Positions 15,829-25,099 of a DNA stretch of 64,000 nucleotides are shown here, piece by piece; position 1 is the first letter of the stretch; every line of letters starts with the position of its first letter. This DNA is from Bacteroidota bacterium (GTDB lineage: Bacteria; Bacteroidota; Bacteroidia; AKYH767-A; OLB10), in assembly GCA_019136655.1 (NCBI GenBank), contig JAGVTU010000017.1:62001-126000 (forward strand), in the 5' to 3' direction. Made by a program: the position numbers and the translations under genes. The notes under the pieces are model-generated. The model ran no database searches and had not been told where the DNA came from. It saw nothing but the letters and a program-made list of their open reading frames with translations.

Positions 15829-16815
15829 ATGGAAATGGAAAACAAGTTCGAAAATATAGATGTCATCATAGCCAAGGTACTTTGCAACGAAGCAAGTGCA
15901 GAGGAGAGACAGTTGCTGATGGAATGGAGACAACTTGACAAATCCAATGAAGAAGAGTTTGCTGCCATGCAGTCGGTGATGATGGAAACAGAAAAATTAA
16001 AACCTGAATTATCTGTCAATACCGATAAAGCATGGAGTAATGTACAGAGTAGAATAAAAATGCAAAAGCAGGGAAAAATTGTGCCTTTGCATTTTTTGCG
16101 ATATGCAGCTATGCTGGCCATAGTAGCAGGAGTAAGTTTACTTACGTATCGTTTGTTGCTGAATAAGCCTCAGGAAAGTATTCAGCTGACTGCTTTCAAC
16201 AAAATTGAAACAAGCAATCTGCCGGATGGAAGTACAGTGACAATGAATAAAGGAAGTTCGCTGACCTATATAATGAACACTTATCACACTAAAAGAGAAT
16301 TGCAGTTGAACGGAGAAGCATATTTTGATGTAAAGCATGACAAGAAAGCTCCATTCATTGTGCGTGTAGGTGAATTGCATATTGAAGATATCGGTACATC
16401 TTTCAATGTGAAAACACTTGCTGATAAAAATGTGCAGGTAACAGTAGTGACAGGGCTGGTAATGATGTATGATTCGGCTGACACACTTAACTTGCATGAA
16501 GGAGAGGCAGCTATTTACAATGTTGCGAATGGTACTTTAAGTAAAATCACCAATGCCAATAAAAACGAAGCGGCTTATGCTACAAAGCATTTGGTGTTTG
16601 AGAACACCGCACTTTTGGATGTGGTAAACCTATTGAATGATGTTTATGGCACTAACATCGAAATTGCAGATTCTGCATTAAAGAATTGCAGGCTTACTTC
16701 TTCTTTCAAGAATGAAAATCCGGAAGACATAGTTGCAGTCATATCAGAAGCACTTCAGCTGAAAATTGAACACAGGGAAAATCATATTTTGTTAAGGGGT
16801 GAAGGCTGTAAATAA
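15829..16815 (+). CDS. FecR-family anti-sigma factor
   Basis: A 328-residue protein with an N-terminal cytoplasmic part carrying ASAEERQLLMEWRQ. It has one membrane helix (~88-107) and a periplasmic FecR domain (NLPDGSTVTMNKGSSLTY...LNGEAYFDV...FIVRVGELHIEDIGTSFNV). The C-terminal segment is DUF4974-like (LLDVVNLLNDVYGTNIEI...LTSSFKNENPEDIVAVI). It is predicted to hold the adjacent ECF sigma factor inactive until a signal arrives. It overlaps the following gene by 17 bp, giving a three-gene operon. Confidence 0.9.
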   Translation: MEMENKFENIDVIIAKVLCNEASAEERQLLMEWRQLDKSNEEEFAAMQSVMMETEKLKPELSVNTDKAWSNVQSRIKMQKQGKIVPLHFLRYAAMLAIVAGVSLLTYRLLLNKPQESIQLTAFNKIETSNLPDGSTVTMNKGSSLTYIMNTYHTKRELQLNGEAYFDVKHDKKAPFIVRVGELHIEDIGTSFNVKTLADKNVQVTVVTGLVMMYDSADTLNLHEGEAAIYNVANGTLSKITNANKNEAAYATKHLVFENTALLDVVNLLNDVYGTNIEIADSALKNCRLTSSFKNENPEDIVAVISEALQLKIEHRENHILLRGEGCK

Positions 16816-18562
16816 ATTTCAACTTTGTTTTCTTTTGCTTATGTGTGGATGGAGTTTTGCCATTGCGCAGGATAACAGTACGTTATTGGACAGAAAAGTA
16901 AGTCTTCAGATAACGAATGTTCCACTTGATGTTGTGCTCCTGGATATTTCTTCTCAGGGTGGTTTCACCTTTTCTTATAATACCGATATTATTGACCGTG
17001 ACAGAAAGATTTCTTTAAGTGTTTTCGATAAACCTGTGAAAAGTGTTTTAGATATATTGTTTGAAGGAAAAATGCAATACAGTGTGAAAGGAAAACACAT
17101 TATTCTGACATTAAAACCACAGAAAAAAGTTGTCAGCGAAAGAGTGGTGAAAGGTATAATTTACGATGCAGCTTCAGGCAATAAACTTTCAGGAACCAGT
17201 ATATATGATAAGCGAAGCAGCATTTCAGTTATATCCGATGCAGAGGGCAGATTTACAATTAAACAAAAGACAAAGGAAGTGAGCACACAAACATGGAGAC
17301 TGAATGTAAGCAAAGCCAATTATCGTGATACAATCATTGAAGTGAAACACGATGAGAATTCGCCCATAAGTATTTATTTAAATACGTTGAAAAATCAGAT
17401 GCAGGATGATTCACTGATGATGGACAGCATCAATAAAAGTATTGAATCTTTATTATTTGCATCAATGCTTAATGAGACAGAAAAAGCAAACATGGTGAAC
17501 ATTACTGATACACTCAGACGAAAAGTGCAGATTGGTTTTGTACCTTTTGTGGGTACTAATATGCTGTTGAGTGGAAATACAGTGAATGACTATTCATTGA
17601 ATGTGCTCATGGGTTACTCTATGGGAACACAAAAAATTGAAGTTGGCGGACTGGTAAATGCTGACAGGGGTAATGCGGGAAAAGTGCAGTTAGCAGGTTT
17701 GGGAAATATTGTTACCGGTTCTTTCAATGGAATGCAGGCCGGAGGAGTATTCAATACCAACTTTCGCGAAGTAAAAGGACTGCAACTGGCAGGTGTTGCT
17801 AATGCAAACCTCAGTAGCATGCAGGGTGGTCAGATAGCAGGAGCAGTGAATGTTAATCTGAAACAGACAAATGCATTTCAGGTTGCAGGTGTTGCAAATG
17901 TTGGATTGAAAAATTTAAAAGGAACACAACTTGCAGGAGTTTTAAATGTGACGTTAAAAGAAATGCAGGGAATGCAGATTGCAGGAGTGGTTAATTATGC
18001 AACCACCGTCAAAGGATCGCAGTTGGGATTTCTGAATGTAAGCGATAGCTGTTCGGGAGTTCCGATTGGATTTTTAAGTTTTGTCAGAAAAGGGTACCAC
18101 AAATTTGAAATCAGCACAGATGAAGTAATGCCACTCAATGTTTCATTGCGTACGGGAGTACGTTCTTTTTACAACATCGTTAATGCGGGAATGCAGTTGA
18201 AACACATGGATACCATTAGCTGGAGTTTTGGTTATGGCATTGGCACCACTGCCAGGCTGAGCAGTGCGTGGAGTTTAAATCTTGACCTTACGGTAAATCA
18301 GTTGATGACCGGTAACAGAATCAATAATTTCAATCCATGGGGAAAGTTTGCGGTTACTGTTGACTGGCGTGTTGCAAAAGGAATCTCACTTGCAGCAGGA
18401 CCTGTGTTAAATGCTTTTTGGGTGAAAACATCAGACCCGGATTATGAAAAATATTTCAAGCAAATTCCACCTTACACTTTTTATAATGATCAAGACAGCC
18501 AAACGAATGAATATACTGCAAGTATGTGGATAGGAGGCAAGGTGGCTGTACGGTTTTTTTGA
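16799..18562 (+). CDS. STN-domain outer membrane/surface repeat protein
   Basis: A 587-residue protein starting at a GTG, with a signal peptide (cleaved near AIAQ). It has an STN (secretin/TonB N-terminal) domain at ~35-105 and a carboxypeptidase-regulatory-like segment at ~115-195. Residues ~277-428 hold about seven ~21-residue repeats of the form G-Q-(L/V/I)-AG-V-N, like LA_2272-type surface repeats. It has no TonB-receptor plug or barrel of the usual ~800 residues, although STN domains normally front such receptors to signal to FecR. It overlaps the FecR gene and is probably the signalling output or sensor of this sigma/anti-sigma set. Confidence 0.7.
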   Translation: MKAVNKFQLCFLLLMCGWSFAIAQDNSTLLDRKVSLQITNVPLDVVLLDISSQGGFTFSYNTDIIDRDRKISLSVFDKPVKSVLDILFEGKMQYSVKGKHIILTLKPQKKVVSERVVKGIIYDAASGNKLSGTSIYDKRSSISVISDAEGRFTIKQKTKEVSTQTWRLNVSKANYRDTIIEVKHDENSPISIYLNTLKNQMQDDSLMMDSINKSIESLLFASMLNETEKANMVNITDTLRRKVQIGFVPFVGTNMLLSGNTVNDYSLNVLMGYSMGTQKIEVGGLVNADRGNAGKVQLAGLGNIVTGSFNGMQAGGVFNTNFREVKGLQLAGVANANLSSMQGGQIAGAVNVNLKQTNAFQVAGVANVGLKNLKGTQLAGVLNVTLKEMQGMQIAGVVNYATTVKGSQLGFLNVSDSCSGVPIGFLSFVRKGYHKFEISTDEVMPLNVSLRTGVRSFYNIVNAGMQLKHMDTISWSFGYGIGTTARLSSAWSLNLDLTVNQLMTGNRINNFNPWGKFAVTVDWRVAKGISLAAGPVLNAFWVKTSDPDYEKYFKQIPPYTFYNDQDSQTNEYTASMWIGGKVAVRFF

Positions 18563-18695
18563 GAGAGATTTATTTTTTCATTTATTTAATAACACGAACT
18601 TGAGCAGTGTTTAGGAATTACTTTATCATAAATTACCTGAAATACATATTTTGTCAATAAAAAGTCTATATTTGATGCATCAAAATTACAGCGTC

Positions 18696-19703
18696 ATGAA
18701 ACTATCAATTACAATTATGTTTATGTGTATTGGCATAAATGCAAATGCACAAATAACTTTCGACACATCGAAACCCATTGACACACTCATTCAGGATTTT
18801 GTGGGAAGCGGAGTAACTGTATCTAACGTAACATTCACCGGAGGCAATCAAAGCATAGGCTCCTTTAATGGCAGCAGTTCTATTGGCTCCTCACAGGGTA
18901 TTGTATTTACAACAGGACGTATAGATTCGCTGATCGCGACTCCTGCGGCTACATTTTTATCTACTTCCTGTAATTTGTCAGGAGATCAGGATCTCAATGC
19001 AATAGTAGGTTCAGGTCTGACTTATGATGCAGCAGTACTTGAATTTGATTTTGTTGCAACTAACAACACACTTCTTTTTGATTATGTTTTTGCCTCAGAA
19101 GAGTATAATGAGTTTGCAGGTTCTCCTTTTAATGATGTTTTTGCTTTTTTTATTTCAGGCCCTGGAATTAGTGGAAAACAGAACATAGCATTATTGCCTT
19201 CAACATCCATACCTGTTTCTATAAACAATGTAAACAATGGAGCAACAGGTTCCGGACCATGTATTAACTGTTCCTATTATCATGATAACTCCAACGATAC
19301 GACTTTGGCATTTGATGGATTTACTACCCCGTTGACGGCTACTTACTCCATAGTACCCGGATTAACTTATCATCTGAAGCTTGCTGTTGCAGATGTGGCG
19401 GATGGAATTTATGATACCGGAGTGTTTTTACAAAAGTATAGCTTACGCTCAGTGAGCACTACTTCTATTGCAGAAACAAAACATCAGTTGATGGAAATGT
19501 ATTTCAGAGGCGATGCACTTTATGTAGATTCAAAATCATCCGTGTTTCATATTGCAGTATATAACAATATGGGACAAAGAGTTTTTGAAGCACAATCCGA
19601 TCATGGTTTGGAATTATTTGAAATGAATATTCCGTCTGGTGTGTATGTTGTAGTACTTGAAACACCTGAAAATATTGTGAACAGAAAACTTGTAAAGCAA
19701 TAA
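18696..19703 (+). CDS. Choice-of-anchor L domain surface protein with T9SS tail
   Basis: A 335-residue protein if translated from ATG 18696, which gives a clean signal peptide (MKLSITIMFMCIGINANAQ). The longer frame from TTG 18651 adds 15 residues that overlap a -7-like TATATTTG box (18667-18674), so it is unlikely. Motifs SSQGIVFTTG, LEFDFVATNNTLLFDYVFASEEYNEF and NDVFAFFISGPG mark the choice-of-anchor L domain found in exported surface proteins. The C-terminus (~255-335) resembles a type IX sorting domain (FHIAVYNNMGQRVFEA...IPSGVYVVVLET). The role is probably surface display or adhesion. Confidence 0.8.
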   Translation: MKLSITIMFMCIGINANAQITFDTSKPIDTLIQDFVGSGVTVSNVTFTGGNQSIGSFNGSSSIGSSQGIVFTTGRIDSLIATPAATFLSTSCNLSGDQDLNAIVGSGLTYDAAVLEFDFVATNNTLLFDYVFASEEYNEFAGSPFNDVFAFFISGPGISGKQNIALLPSTSIPVSINNVNNGATGSGPCINCSYYHDNSNDTTLAFDGFTTPLTATYSIVPGLTYHLKLAVADVADGIYDTGVFLQKYSLRSVSTTSIAETKHQLMEMYFRGDALYVDSKSSVFHIAVYNNMGQRVFEAQSDHGLELFEMNIPSGVYVVVLETPENIVNRKLVKQ

Positions 19704-19742
19704 AAAACGTCTTTTGTATCTGTCAAAACGAGTAATTAAGTC

Positions 19743-20903
19743 TTATTTTAAGTCTTCTTTATTTCCGTTTTGGTCTGTTATCATAAAATTATTGTTTTCA
19801 AACCATAAGGCATACATTATTCCTTTATCTGAATTCTCCTGATGTTCTAAGTCAATGACAATTACTTTCTGGTTATACAGATATTGCATTTTTTCAAAGA
19901 TGGTATGACCGATAATCATCTTTGCAGCATGATAGTTGGCTAAAGTTTTTTCAACGTCCTGTTGCGTTTCCATTCCTTTTGCAATTCCCCGATACCAAAT
20001 CGGACTTTCATGCCCTATAAATACATTGCTTCTACGTTCTTCTTTTGTAAATTCTTTATCAATTGATTTTTGGGTATGACTGTTAATTTCACGCAAGGAA
20101 TAATTTTCAGGAAAGTTTTTGCTGATACCCGCATGAACAAAAATATAGTCACCAATTTTCTCTACTGTGTTTTTAGTTCGCAGCCATCTTCCTGTTTCTG
20201 TATTTTGAGAAAACCACTTTTTATAAGCTAAATTCAGAGTGTCGGCATTCTTAAAATATTTACTTCTCACATATTTAAAATTCCCCTGCAGGTTCATTAT
20301 TTCATGGTTGCCGAGAATAAAATGCACTTTGCCTCCCTGTTGCTCTGCTTCCTGCTCAAGTTTATAAATAAGCCAAAGACATTCACTCACATTTATACCT
20401 CTGTCGAAAAAATCTCCTACCAGCACCAAATGATTTTTGCCAAACGTCCAGTGAAAATTGCTGTCAATAATTTTATTACCCAGCAGTATAGATTTAAAAC
20501 CTTTGAAATTTCCTTCAATGTCTGAAATGATCAGCATTTTTTTGGGGAGTGCATATTCAGCAGGTTCGGTTTGCAGTTTGTTTTTCAGTTGAAACTGAAA
20601 ACGATCATTGGTTTCACTGATGTAGCAAGTAAGTGTATCTTTCTTATGTATTGTTTCCTTGCTTACAATATATCCTGTATCTTTTGGATGAATCTGATAT
20701 TTTAAGATAGTCTTGTTCTCATAAACAATGACCGGCCCTTCGCTGGTGATGGATGCATGGCTTTCATCTTTCGGTTTTGTTTTAGCCAAACCTGAATCAG
20801 CATTCAATACCGGAATATTGATGTCCTTTAATTTATCAGCCCCGTTTGCAAAATAAGCAAAAAGCAAAAGTGTTACAGCAAGAAGAGTTGCTCTTGAATT
20901 CAT
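19743..20903 (-). CDS. Exported calcineurin-like metallophosphoesterase
   Basis: A 386-residue protein with an N-terminal signal peptide and a ~100-residue lead-in, then a PPP-type phosphatase core. Metal-site motifs are SDIEG (D128), GDFFDRG (163-169) and GNHE (198-201), followed by a histidine in FVHAGIS and GHT near the end. The order DxEG/GDxxDRG/GNHE, with DxE instead of DxH, is like bacterial Shelph (Shewanella-like) protein phosphatases. Substrate is unknown; location is predicted periplasmic. The gene converges on the anchor-L gene and is divergent from the TonB receptor downstream. Confidence 0.8.
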   Translation of the reverse strand: MNSRATLLAVTLLLFAYFANGADKLKDINIPVLNADSGLAKTKPKDESHASITSEGPVIVYENKTILKYQIHPKDTGYIVSKETIHKKDTLTCYISETNDRFQFQLKNKLQTEPAEYALPKKMLIISDIEGNFKGFKSILLGNKIIDSNFHWTFGKNHLVLVGDFFDRGINVSECLWLIYKLEQEAEQQGGKVHFILGNHEIMNLQGNFKYVRSKYFKNADTLNLAYKKWFSQNTETGRWLRTKNTVEKIGDYIFVHAGISKNFPENYSLREINSHTQKSIDKEFTKEERRSNVFIGHESPIWYRGIAKGMETQQDVEKTLANYHAAKMIIGHTIFEKMQYLYNQKVIVIDLEHQENSDKGIMYALWFENNNFMITDQNGNKEDLK

Positions 20904-21081
20904 TTGTTGGATATATTAATAATTAAGTATTAAGCATGAATTTAAAATTGAAATTATTCATGTAAAAATAGCAGTTGGCATCCATAGACTCAAGCCTTCT
21001 TTTGTATGGTCAAAAAATATTTTCAACTTAAATAGGGGTATAAGCCCTGATTCCTGTCTTTATCTAAAACGAACATATTTT

Positions 21082-23439
21082 ATGATTAAGCAAATTTTAA
21101 GTATTACCCTTTTTTGCATCGCTGCATGGGGCAGTTTTGCGCAACCAATTACTCAAACCATCAGAGGTACTGTTGTTGACATGGTTACACAATCGCCACT
21201 TCCGGGAGCAAGTGTGGTGATTACTGATGCCGCTGAGTTTACAGGAACAACTACCGATGTAAATGGCAATTTTAATCTTCTGAACATACCTGTTGGAAAA
21301 CATACATTACAAATTACATTTTTAGGTTATAAAGAAAGAATTCTTCCCAACGTAATAGTAAACTCCGGAAAAGAAACAGTTCTCACCATAACACTTGAAG
21401 AAAAAGTTATTGAGAGCAAGGAAGTAGTCATAACTGCAAAAGTTGAAAAAGACAAACCATTGAATGAATACTCCACCGTGAGTGCACGTACATTTTCAGT
21501 TGAAGAAACTCAGAAGTTTGCAGCTGCGGTGAATGACCCTGCACGCATGTCAACTTCCTTTGCAGGAGTAATTGGTACCGATGACGGGATGAACAACATC
21601 TCTATCAGAGGCAATTCGCCAAATGGTTTAATCTGGCGGATGGAAGGTGTGGAGATACCCAATCCAAATCATTTCAGCAATGTGGGCACTTCGGGAGGCG
21701 GCATATCCATGTTGAGTGCACAGGTTATCACCAACTCTGATTTTCTAACCGGTGCATTTCCGGCAGAGTATGGCAATGCTATCAGCGGTGTTTTCGATCT
21801 GAAACTGCGAAAAGGGAATAATGAAAAACATGAATATACATTGCAGGCAGGTATGCTGGGGCTTGATGCTGCTGCCGAAGGACCTTTTGCAAAAAACTAT
21901 AAAGGCTCTTATCTGATAAACTACCGTTACAGCACACTTTCACTGCTGAGTAAAATAGGAGTGGATGTGGGATTTGGAGAAACCAATTTTCAGGATTTGT
22001 CATATAATGTTTCACTGCCTGCAGGACGACTGGGAAACTTCTCTGTGTTTGGCTTTGGAGGATTTTCTGATCAGAAGTTTGAAGCAAAGAAAGATTCTTC
22101 GAAGTGGGAATCGAATTACGACAGATACTCTTTTAAATTCAAAATGTTTACAGGAGCAACAGGAATTATACACACCATACCATTAAGCTCATCTGCTTAT
22201 CTGCGCACCACGCTTTCAGGTTCGATAACTGATAAAGTTTATGATGACGAGAGAGTAATGGAAGACTATACGTCATTGCCAAATACCTATCAGAATTATA
22301 CTCAAAACAGATTATCCCTAACAAGTATTCTCACCAAGAAAATCAATTCAAAAAACAGTTTGAAGACGGGAGTTACAGTGAATAAACTTTTTTATTCTTT
22401 TCTTGACAAGGAAGTTGAATTGCCTTCTTACAACAGAAATGTTTTAATTGACCAGAAAGGCTCAGCCTATACACTGGAAGCTTTTGCACAGTGGAACTAT
22501 CACATTACTGAAAATATTTCGTGGATAGGAGGGTTGCACGCTGTTACATTTAACGGCAATCATACAGGTTCTGCAGAGCCGCGTACTTCATTGAAGTTTG
22601 ATATTGCCGGCAGACAAACCGTGAGCATTGGTTATGGATTGCACAGTCAGATGCAACCGCTTGGCGTGTATTATGCAAAAGTGGATAATGGCAATGGCAC
22701 TTTTTACGAGCCAAACCGCCATCTTGATTTTACCAAGGCACATCATTTGGTGCTTGCATACGACCGTTCACTTACGGAGTGGATGCATATAAAAACAGAA
22801 ATGTACTATCAGTATTTGTTTCATGTACCTGAGGGAACTGTTGCTTCTAAAAATCTTTCGATGCTGAATAATGAAGGTGGGTTTGAAACTTCGCCAATGG
22901 TGAATGACGGAGTGGGCAGAAATTACGGACTGGAATTAACGGTTGAACAGTTTATGCATAAGGATTTTTATTTTCTGCTTTCAGCATCCCTTTACGACAG
23001 TAAGTTTAAAGGTACTGATGGCAACTGGTACAATACACGTTACAATGGAAAATATGCAGGAAGTTTTACGGCAGGCAAAGACTGGCAAACAGGCAAACGA
23101 TTTGGAAACAGAACAGTGGGATTTAATATCAAAACTTTATACAGTGGTGGCCTTCGCGAAACTCCGATAGATTTACAGGCCTCCATGCAAAAAGGCGAAA
23201 CGGTGTATGTGGACTCACAGCCTTTCACGCTGAAGAAGAAAGATTATTTCAGAACGGATATTAAGTTCAGCATAAAGCGTAACCGCCAAAAAAGTACCAT
23301 TACATGGGCACTCGATATTCAAAACGTGACTAACAGAAAGAATGTGTATGGAGATTTTTTTGATCCGCTTAGCGGCAAAACAAAAACATTTTATCAAACA
23401 TCACTGATTCCTGTATTAAGTTATAAAATTGATTTCTGA
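21082..23439 (+). CDS. TonB-dependent receptor with carboxypeptidase-regulatory-like domain
   Basis: A 785-residue outer membrane protein. It has a signal peptide (to ~FAQ) and a CarboxypepD_reg-like domain at ~27-112 (TIRGTVVDMVTQSPLPGASVVI...GNFNLLNIPVGKHTLQITFLGY). A plug at ~135-235 contains ISIRGNSPNGLIWRMEGVEIPNPNHF, and a beta barrel ends in a terminal aromatic-containing strand (SYKIDF). It would import a substrate bound at the surface, powered by TonB. No SusD partner or linked enzyme is present, so the substrate is not inferable. It is shorter than SusC proteins. Confidence 0.88.
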   Translation: MIKQILSITLFCIAAWGSFAQPITQTIRGTVVDMVTQSPLPGASVVITDAAEFTGTTTDVNGNFNLLNIPVGKHTLQITFLGYKERILPNVIVNSGKETVLTITLEEKVIESKEVVITAKVEKDKPLNEYSTVSARTFSVEETQKFAAAVNDPARMSTSFAGVIGTDDGMNNISIRGNSPNGLIWRMEGVEIPNPNHFSNVGTSGGGISMLSAQVITNSDFLTGAFPAEYGNAISGVFDLKLRKGNNEKHEYTLQAGMLGLDAAAEGPFAKNYKGSYLINYRYSTLSLLSKIGVDVGFGETNFQDLSYNVSLPAGRLGNFSVFGFGGFSDQKFEAKKDSSKWESNYDRYSFKFKMFTGATGIIHTIPLSSSAYLRTTLSGSITDKVYDDERVMEDYTSLPNTYQNYTQNRLSLTSILTKKINSKNSLKTGVTVNKLFYSFLDKEVELPSYNRNVLIDQKGSAYTLEAFAQWNYHITENISWIGGLHAVTFNGNHTGSAEPRTSLKFDIAGRQTVSIGYGLHSQMQPLGVYYAKVDNGNGTFYEPNRHLDFTKAHHLVLAYDRSLTEWMHIKTEMYYQYLFHVPEGTVASKNLSMLNNEGGFETSPMVNDGVGRNYGLELTVEQFMHKDFYFLLSASLYDSKFKGTDGNWYNTRYNGKYAGSFTAGKDWQTGKRFGNRTVGFNIKTLYSGGLRETPIDLQASMQKGETVYVDSQPFTLKKKDYFRTDIKFSIKRNRQKSTITWALDIQNVTNRKNVYGDFFDPLSGKTKTFYQTSLIPVLSYKIDF

Positions 23440-23513
23440 CAGGCAAGGATAGGAGCTATCAGTCATCTTCTCTTTGTCTGAAGTTGAATCAATCAATGTC
23501 AAGCTGATTACAA

Positions 23514-23786
23514 TTAAAACTGTTTGTTCAAATTGTGGTATTCAATTTTGGACATGTAAGGAAAGTAAGGTAAAATTTTAATAAGCTCTTTTGTTTTGTT
23601 TTCGTCAATATTTTGAAAAATGAGTACAGCAGCTTTTTTTGACACTGAAATAAAAAAGCTTTCTAAGATATTTTCCAGTTTCCATTGGTTGACGAATTCC
23701 ATTTCTTTTTTAGGTAATTCGGGGTTTGACTTTATTGTTTCAATGCCGCTGTCGGAAAGGGTGATTAATACAAGTATCCGGTTCAT
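23514..23786 (-). CDS. Small muconolactone-isomerase-like (ferredoxin-fold) protein
   Basis: A 90-residue protein starting MNRILVLITLSDSGIETI. It has a beta-alpha-beta-beta-alpha-beta pattern and a C-terminal segment IKILPYFPYMSKIEYHNL. The F-P-Y-M ending is typical of small muconolactone delta-isomerase/YciI-like folds. No catalytic residues can be assigned and the role is unknown. The start ATG at 23786 is the only good one. It sits alone between the TonB receptor and sucD. Confidence 0.5.
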   Translation of the reverse strand: MNRILVLITLSDSGIETIKSNPELPKKEMEFVNQWKLENILESFFISVSKKAAVLIFQNIDENKTKELIKILPYFPYMSKIEYHNLNKQF

Positions 23787-24142
23787 GAATGTATGATTTT
23801 TATTTGTTGTTGTTTATTTGGATTGAATGTGGGTTGGAGAGTTTGAGAAGATTTGTGAAAAAAAATATTCCCGATTAAAATTCATAGCATTCAAAAGTAG
23901 AGAAAAGGTTTGTATTTCCATGTCATTCATTGCCCATGGTTTAAACCGTAGGCTATGGATGAAACCGTGGGCATCAAAAATATTATATAATTTTTGAATA
24001 TTTGAATTTCATTTATTAATAGTAGGTTGTGTCATAGATCCCCCCTCAAACCCATATGTAATTATTTGCTTACTTTTGCGCATCATTAAATCAAAAACAT
24101 ATTTTTTAAAATAACATTTCAGCAATTCATAATTTTTCGTTT
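23787..24142. other. Gene-free stretch upstream of sucD with a REP-like hairpin
   Basis: This stretch of 356 bp has no coding frame I would support. It contains an imperfect hairpin, TGCCCATGGTTT (23931-23942) against AAACCGTGGGCA (23962-23973), with further short palindromes inside. A C-run (ATAGATCCCCCCTC) follows. A -7-like box TACTTTTG (24071-24078) is 65 bp before the sucD start and probably belongs to its promoter. Confidence 0.6.
23931..23973. repeat. REP-like imperfect palindrome
   Basis: Arms of 12 bp with 11 matches enclose a 19-base centre that is itself partly palindromic (CCGTAGGCTATGG). GC-rich palindromes of this kind stand out in the AT-rich intergenic DNA and resemble REP elements. 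No second copy was seen in the window. Confidence 0.4.
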
Positions 24143-25024
24143 ATGAGCGTTTTAGTAAATAAGAATTCAAAAATCCTGGTGCAGGGTTTCACCGGAACAG
24201 AAGGAACTTTTCATGCCACACAGATGATAGAGTACGGAACCAACGTGGTTGGTGGTGTTACGCCCGGCAAAGGTGGAAGCAAACATCTTGACAAGCCCGT
24301 GTTTAATACCGTAGCCGATGCAGTTGCACAAACCGGTGCCGATGTTTCGATAGTGTTTGTTCCGCCTGCATTTGCAGCTGATGCCATTATGGAGGCAGCA
24401 CAGGCAGGAATAAAACTGATAGTGGCAATTACAGAAGGAATTCCAACAAAGGATATGATTCAGGTGAAGGAATACCTCTCCGATAAAGCAGCAAGACTGA
24501 TTGGCCCCAACTGTCCGGGAGTGATTACGGCAGGTGAGTGCAAGGTGGGCATTATGCCGGGTTTTGTTTTTAAGCCGGGACGCATTGGTATTGTTTCGAA
24601 ATCGGGTACGCTGACTTATGAAGCAGCTGATCAGGTAGTGAAAGCAGGTGGCGGTATTTCAACAGCAATAGGAATTGGTGGTGACCCTATTATTGGAACT
24701 ACTACACGCGAAGCTGTGGAACTTTTTATGAATGACCCCGATACTGACGGCATTGTGATGATAGGTGAGATTGGCGGAAACCTGGAAGCCGAGGCTGCAC
24801 GATGGATAAAGAATAACAGCAGAAAACCTGTGGTAGGATTTATTGCAGGACAAACAGCTCCTCCGGGCCGCAGAATGGGTCATGCAGGTGCCATAGTAGG
24901 CGGTGCAGAAGACACAGCTGCTGCCAAGATGAAAATTATGAGCGAGTGCGGTATTCATGTGGTAGCTTCACCGGCAGATATTGGCGACACTATGATGCGT
25001 GTGCTTTCAAAAGTAAATGCATAA
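24143..25024 (+). CDS. sucD: Succinate-CoA ligase, alpha subunit
   Basis: A complete 293-residue protein. The N-terminal CoA-binding Rossmann domain carries [16 protein letters not shown] and GGVTPGKGG. The C-terminal ligase domain carries the phosphorylated histidine H247 in [32 protein letters not shown] is the other family hallmark. It catalyses the substrate-level phosphorylation step of the citric acid cycle, joined to a beta subunit (sucC) that is not in the window. A single-gene layout for sucD is common in Bacteroidota. It ends at a convergent terminator at 25060-25099. Confidence 0.96.
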   Translation: MSVLVNKNSKILVQGFTGTEGTFHATQMIEYGTNVVGGVTPGKGGSKHLDKPVFNTVADAVAQTGADVSIVFVPPAFAADAIMEAAQAGIKLIVAITEGIPTKDMIQVKEYLSDKAARLIGPNCPGVITAGECKVGIMPGFVFKPGRIGIVSKSGTLTYEAADQVVKAGGGISTAIGIGGDPIIGTTTREAVELFMNDPDTDGIVMIGEIGGNLEAEAARWIKNNSRKPVVGFIAGQTAPPGRRMGHAGAIVGGAEDTAAAKMKIMSECGIHVVASPADIGDTMMRVLSKVNA

Positions 25025-25059
25025 TTCAATAAAAAGAAAACATTAGTTTTTTCATTCAG

Positions 25060-25099
25060 AAACAGGCTGCATTACATAATAGTGCGGTCTGTTTTTATT
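25060..25099. terminator. Convergent intrinsic terminator
   Basis: AAACAGGCTGCA (25060-25071) pairs with TGCGGTCTGTTT (25083-25094), with 10 of 12 matches, followed by a T-run. It separates sucD from the convergent glycosyltransferase gene. Confidence 0.7.
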
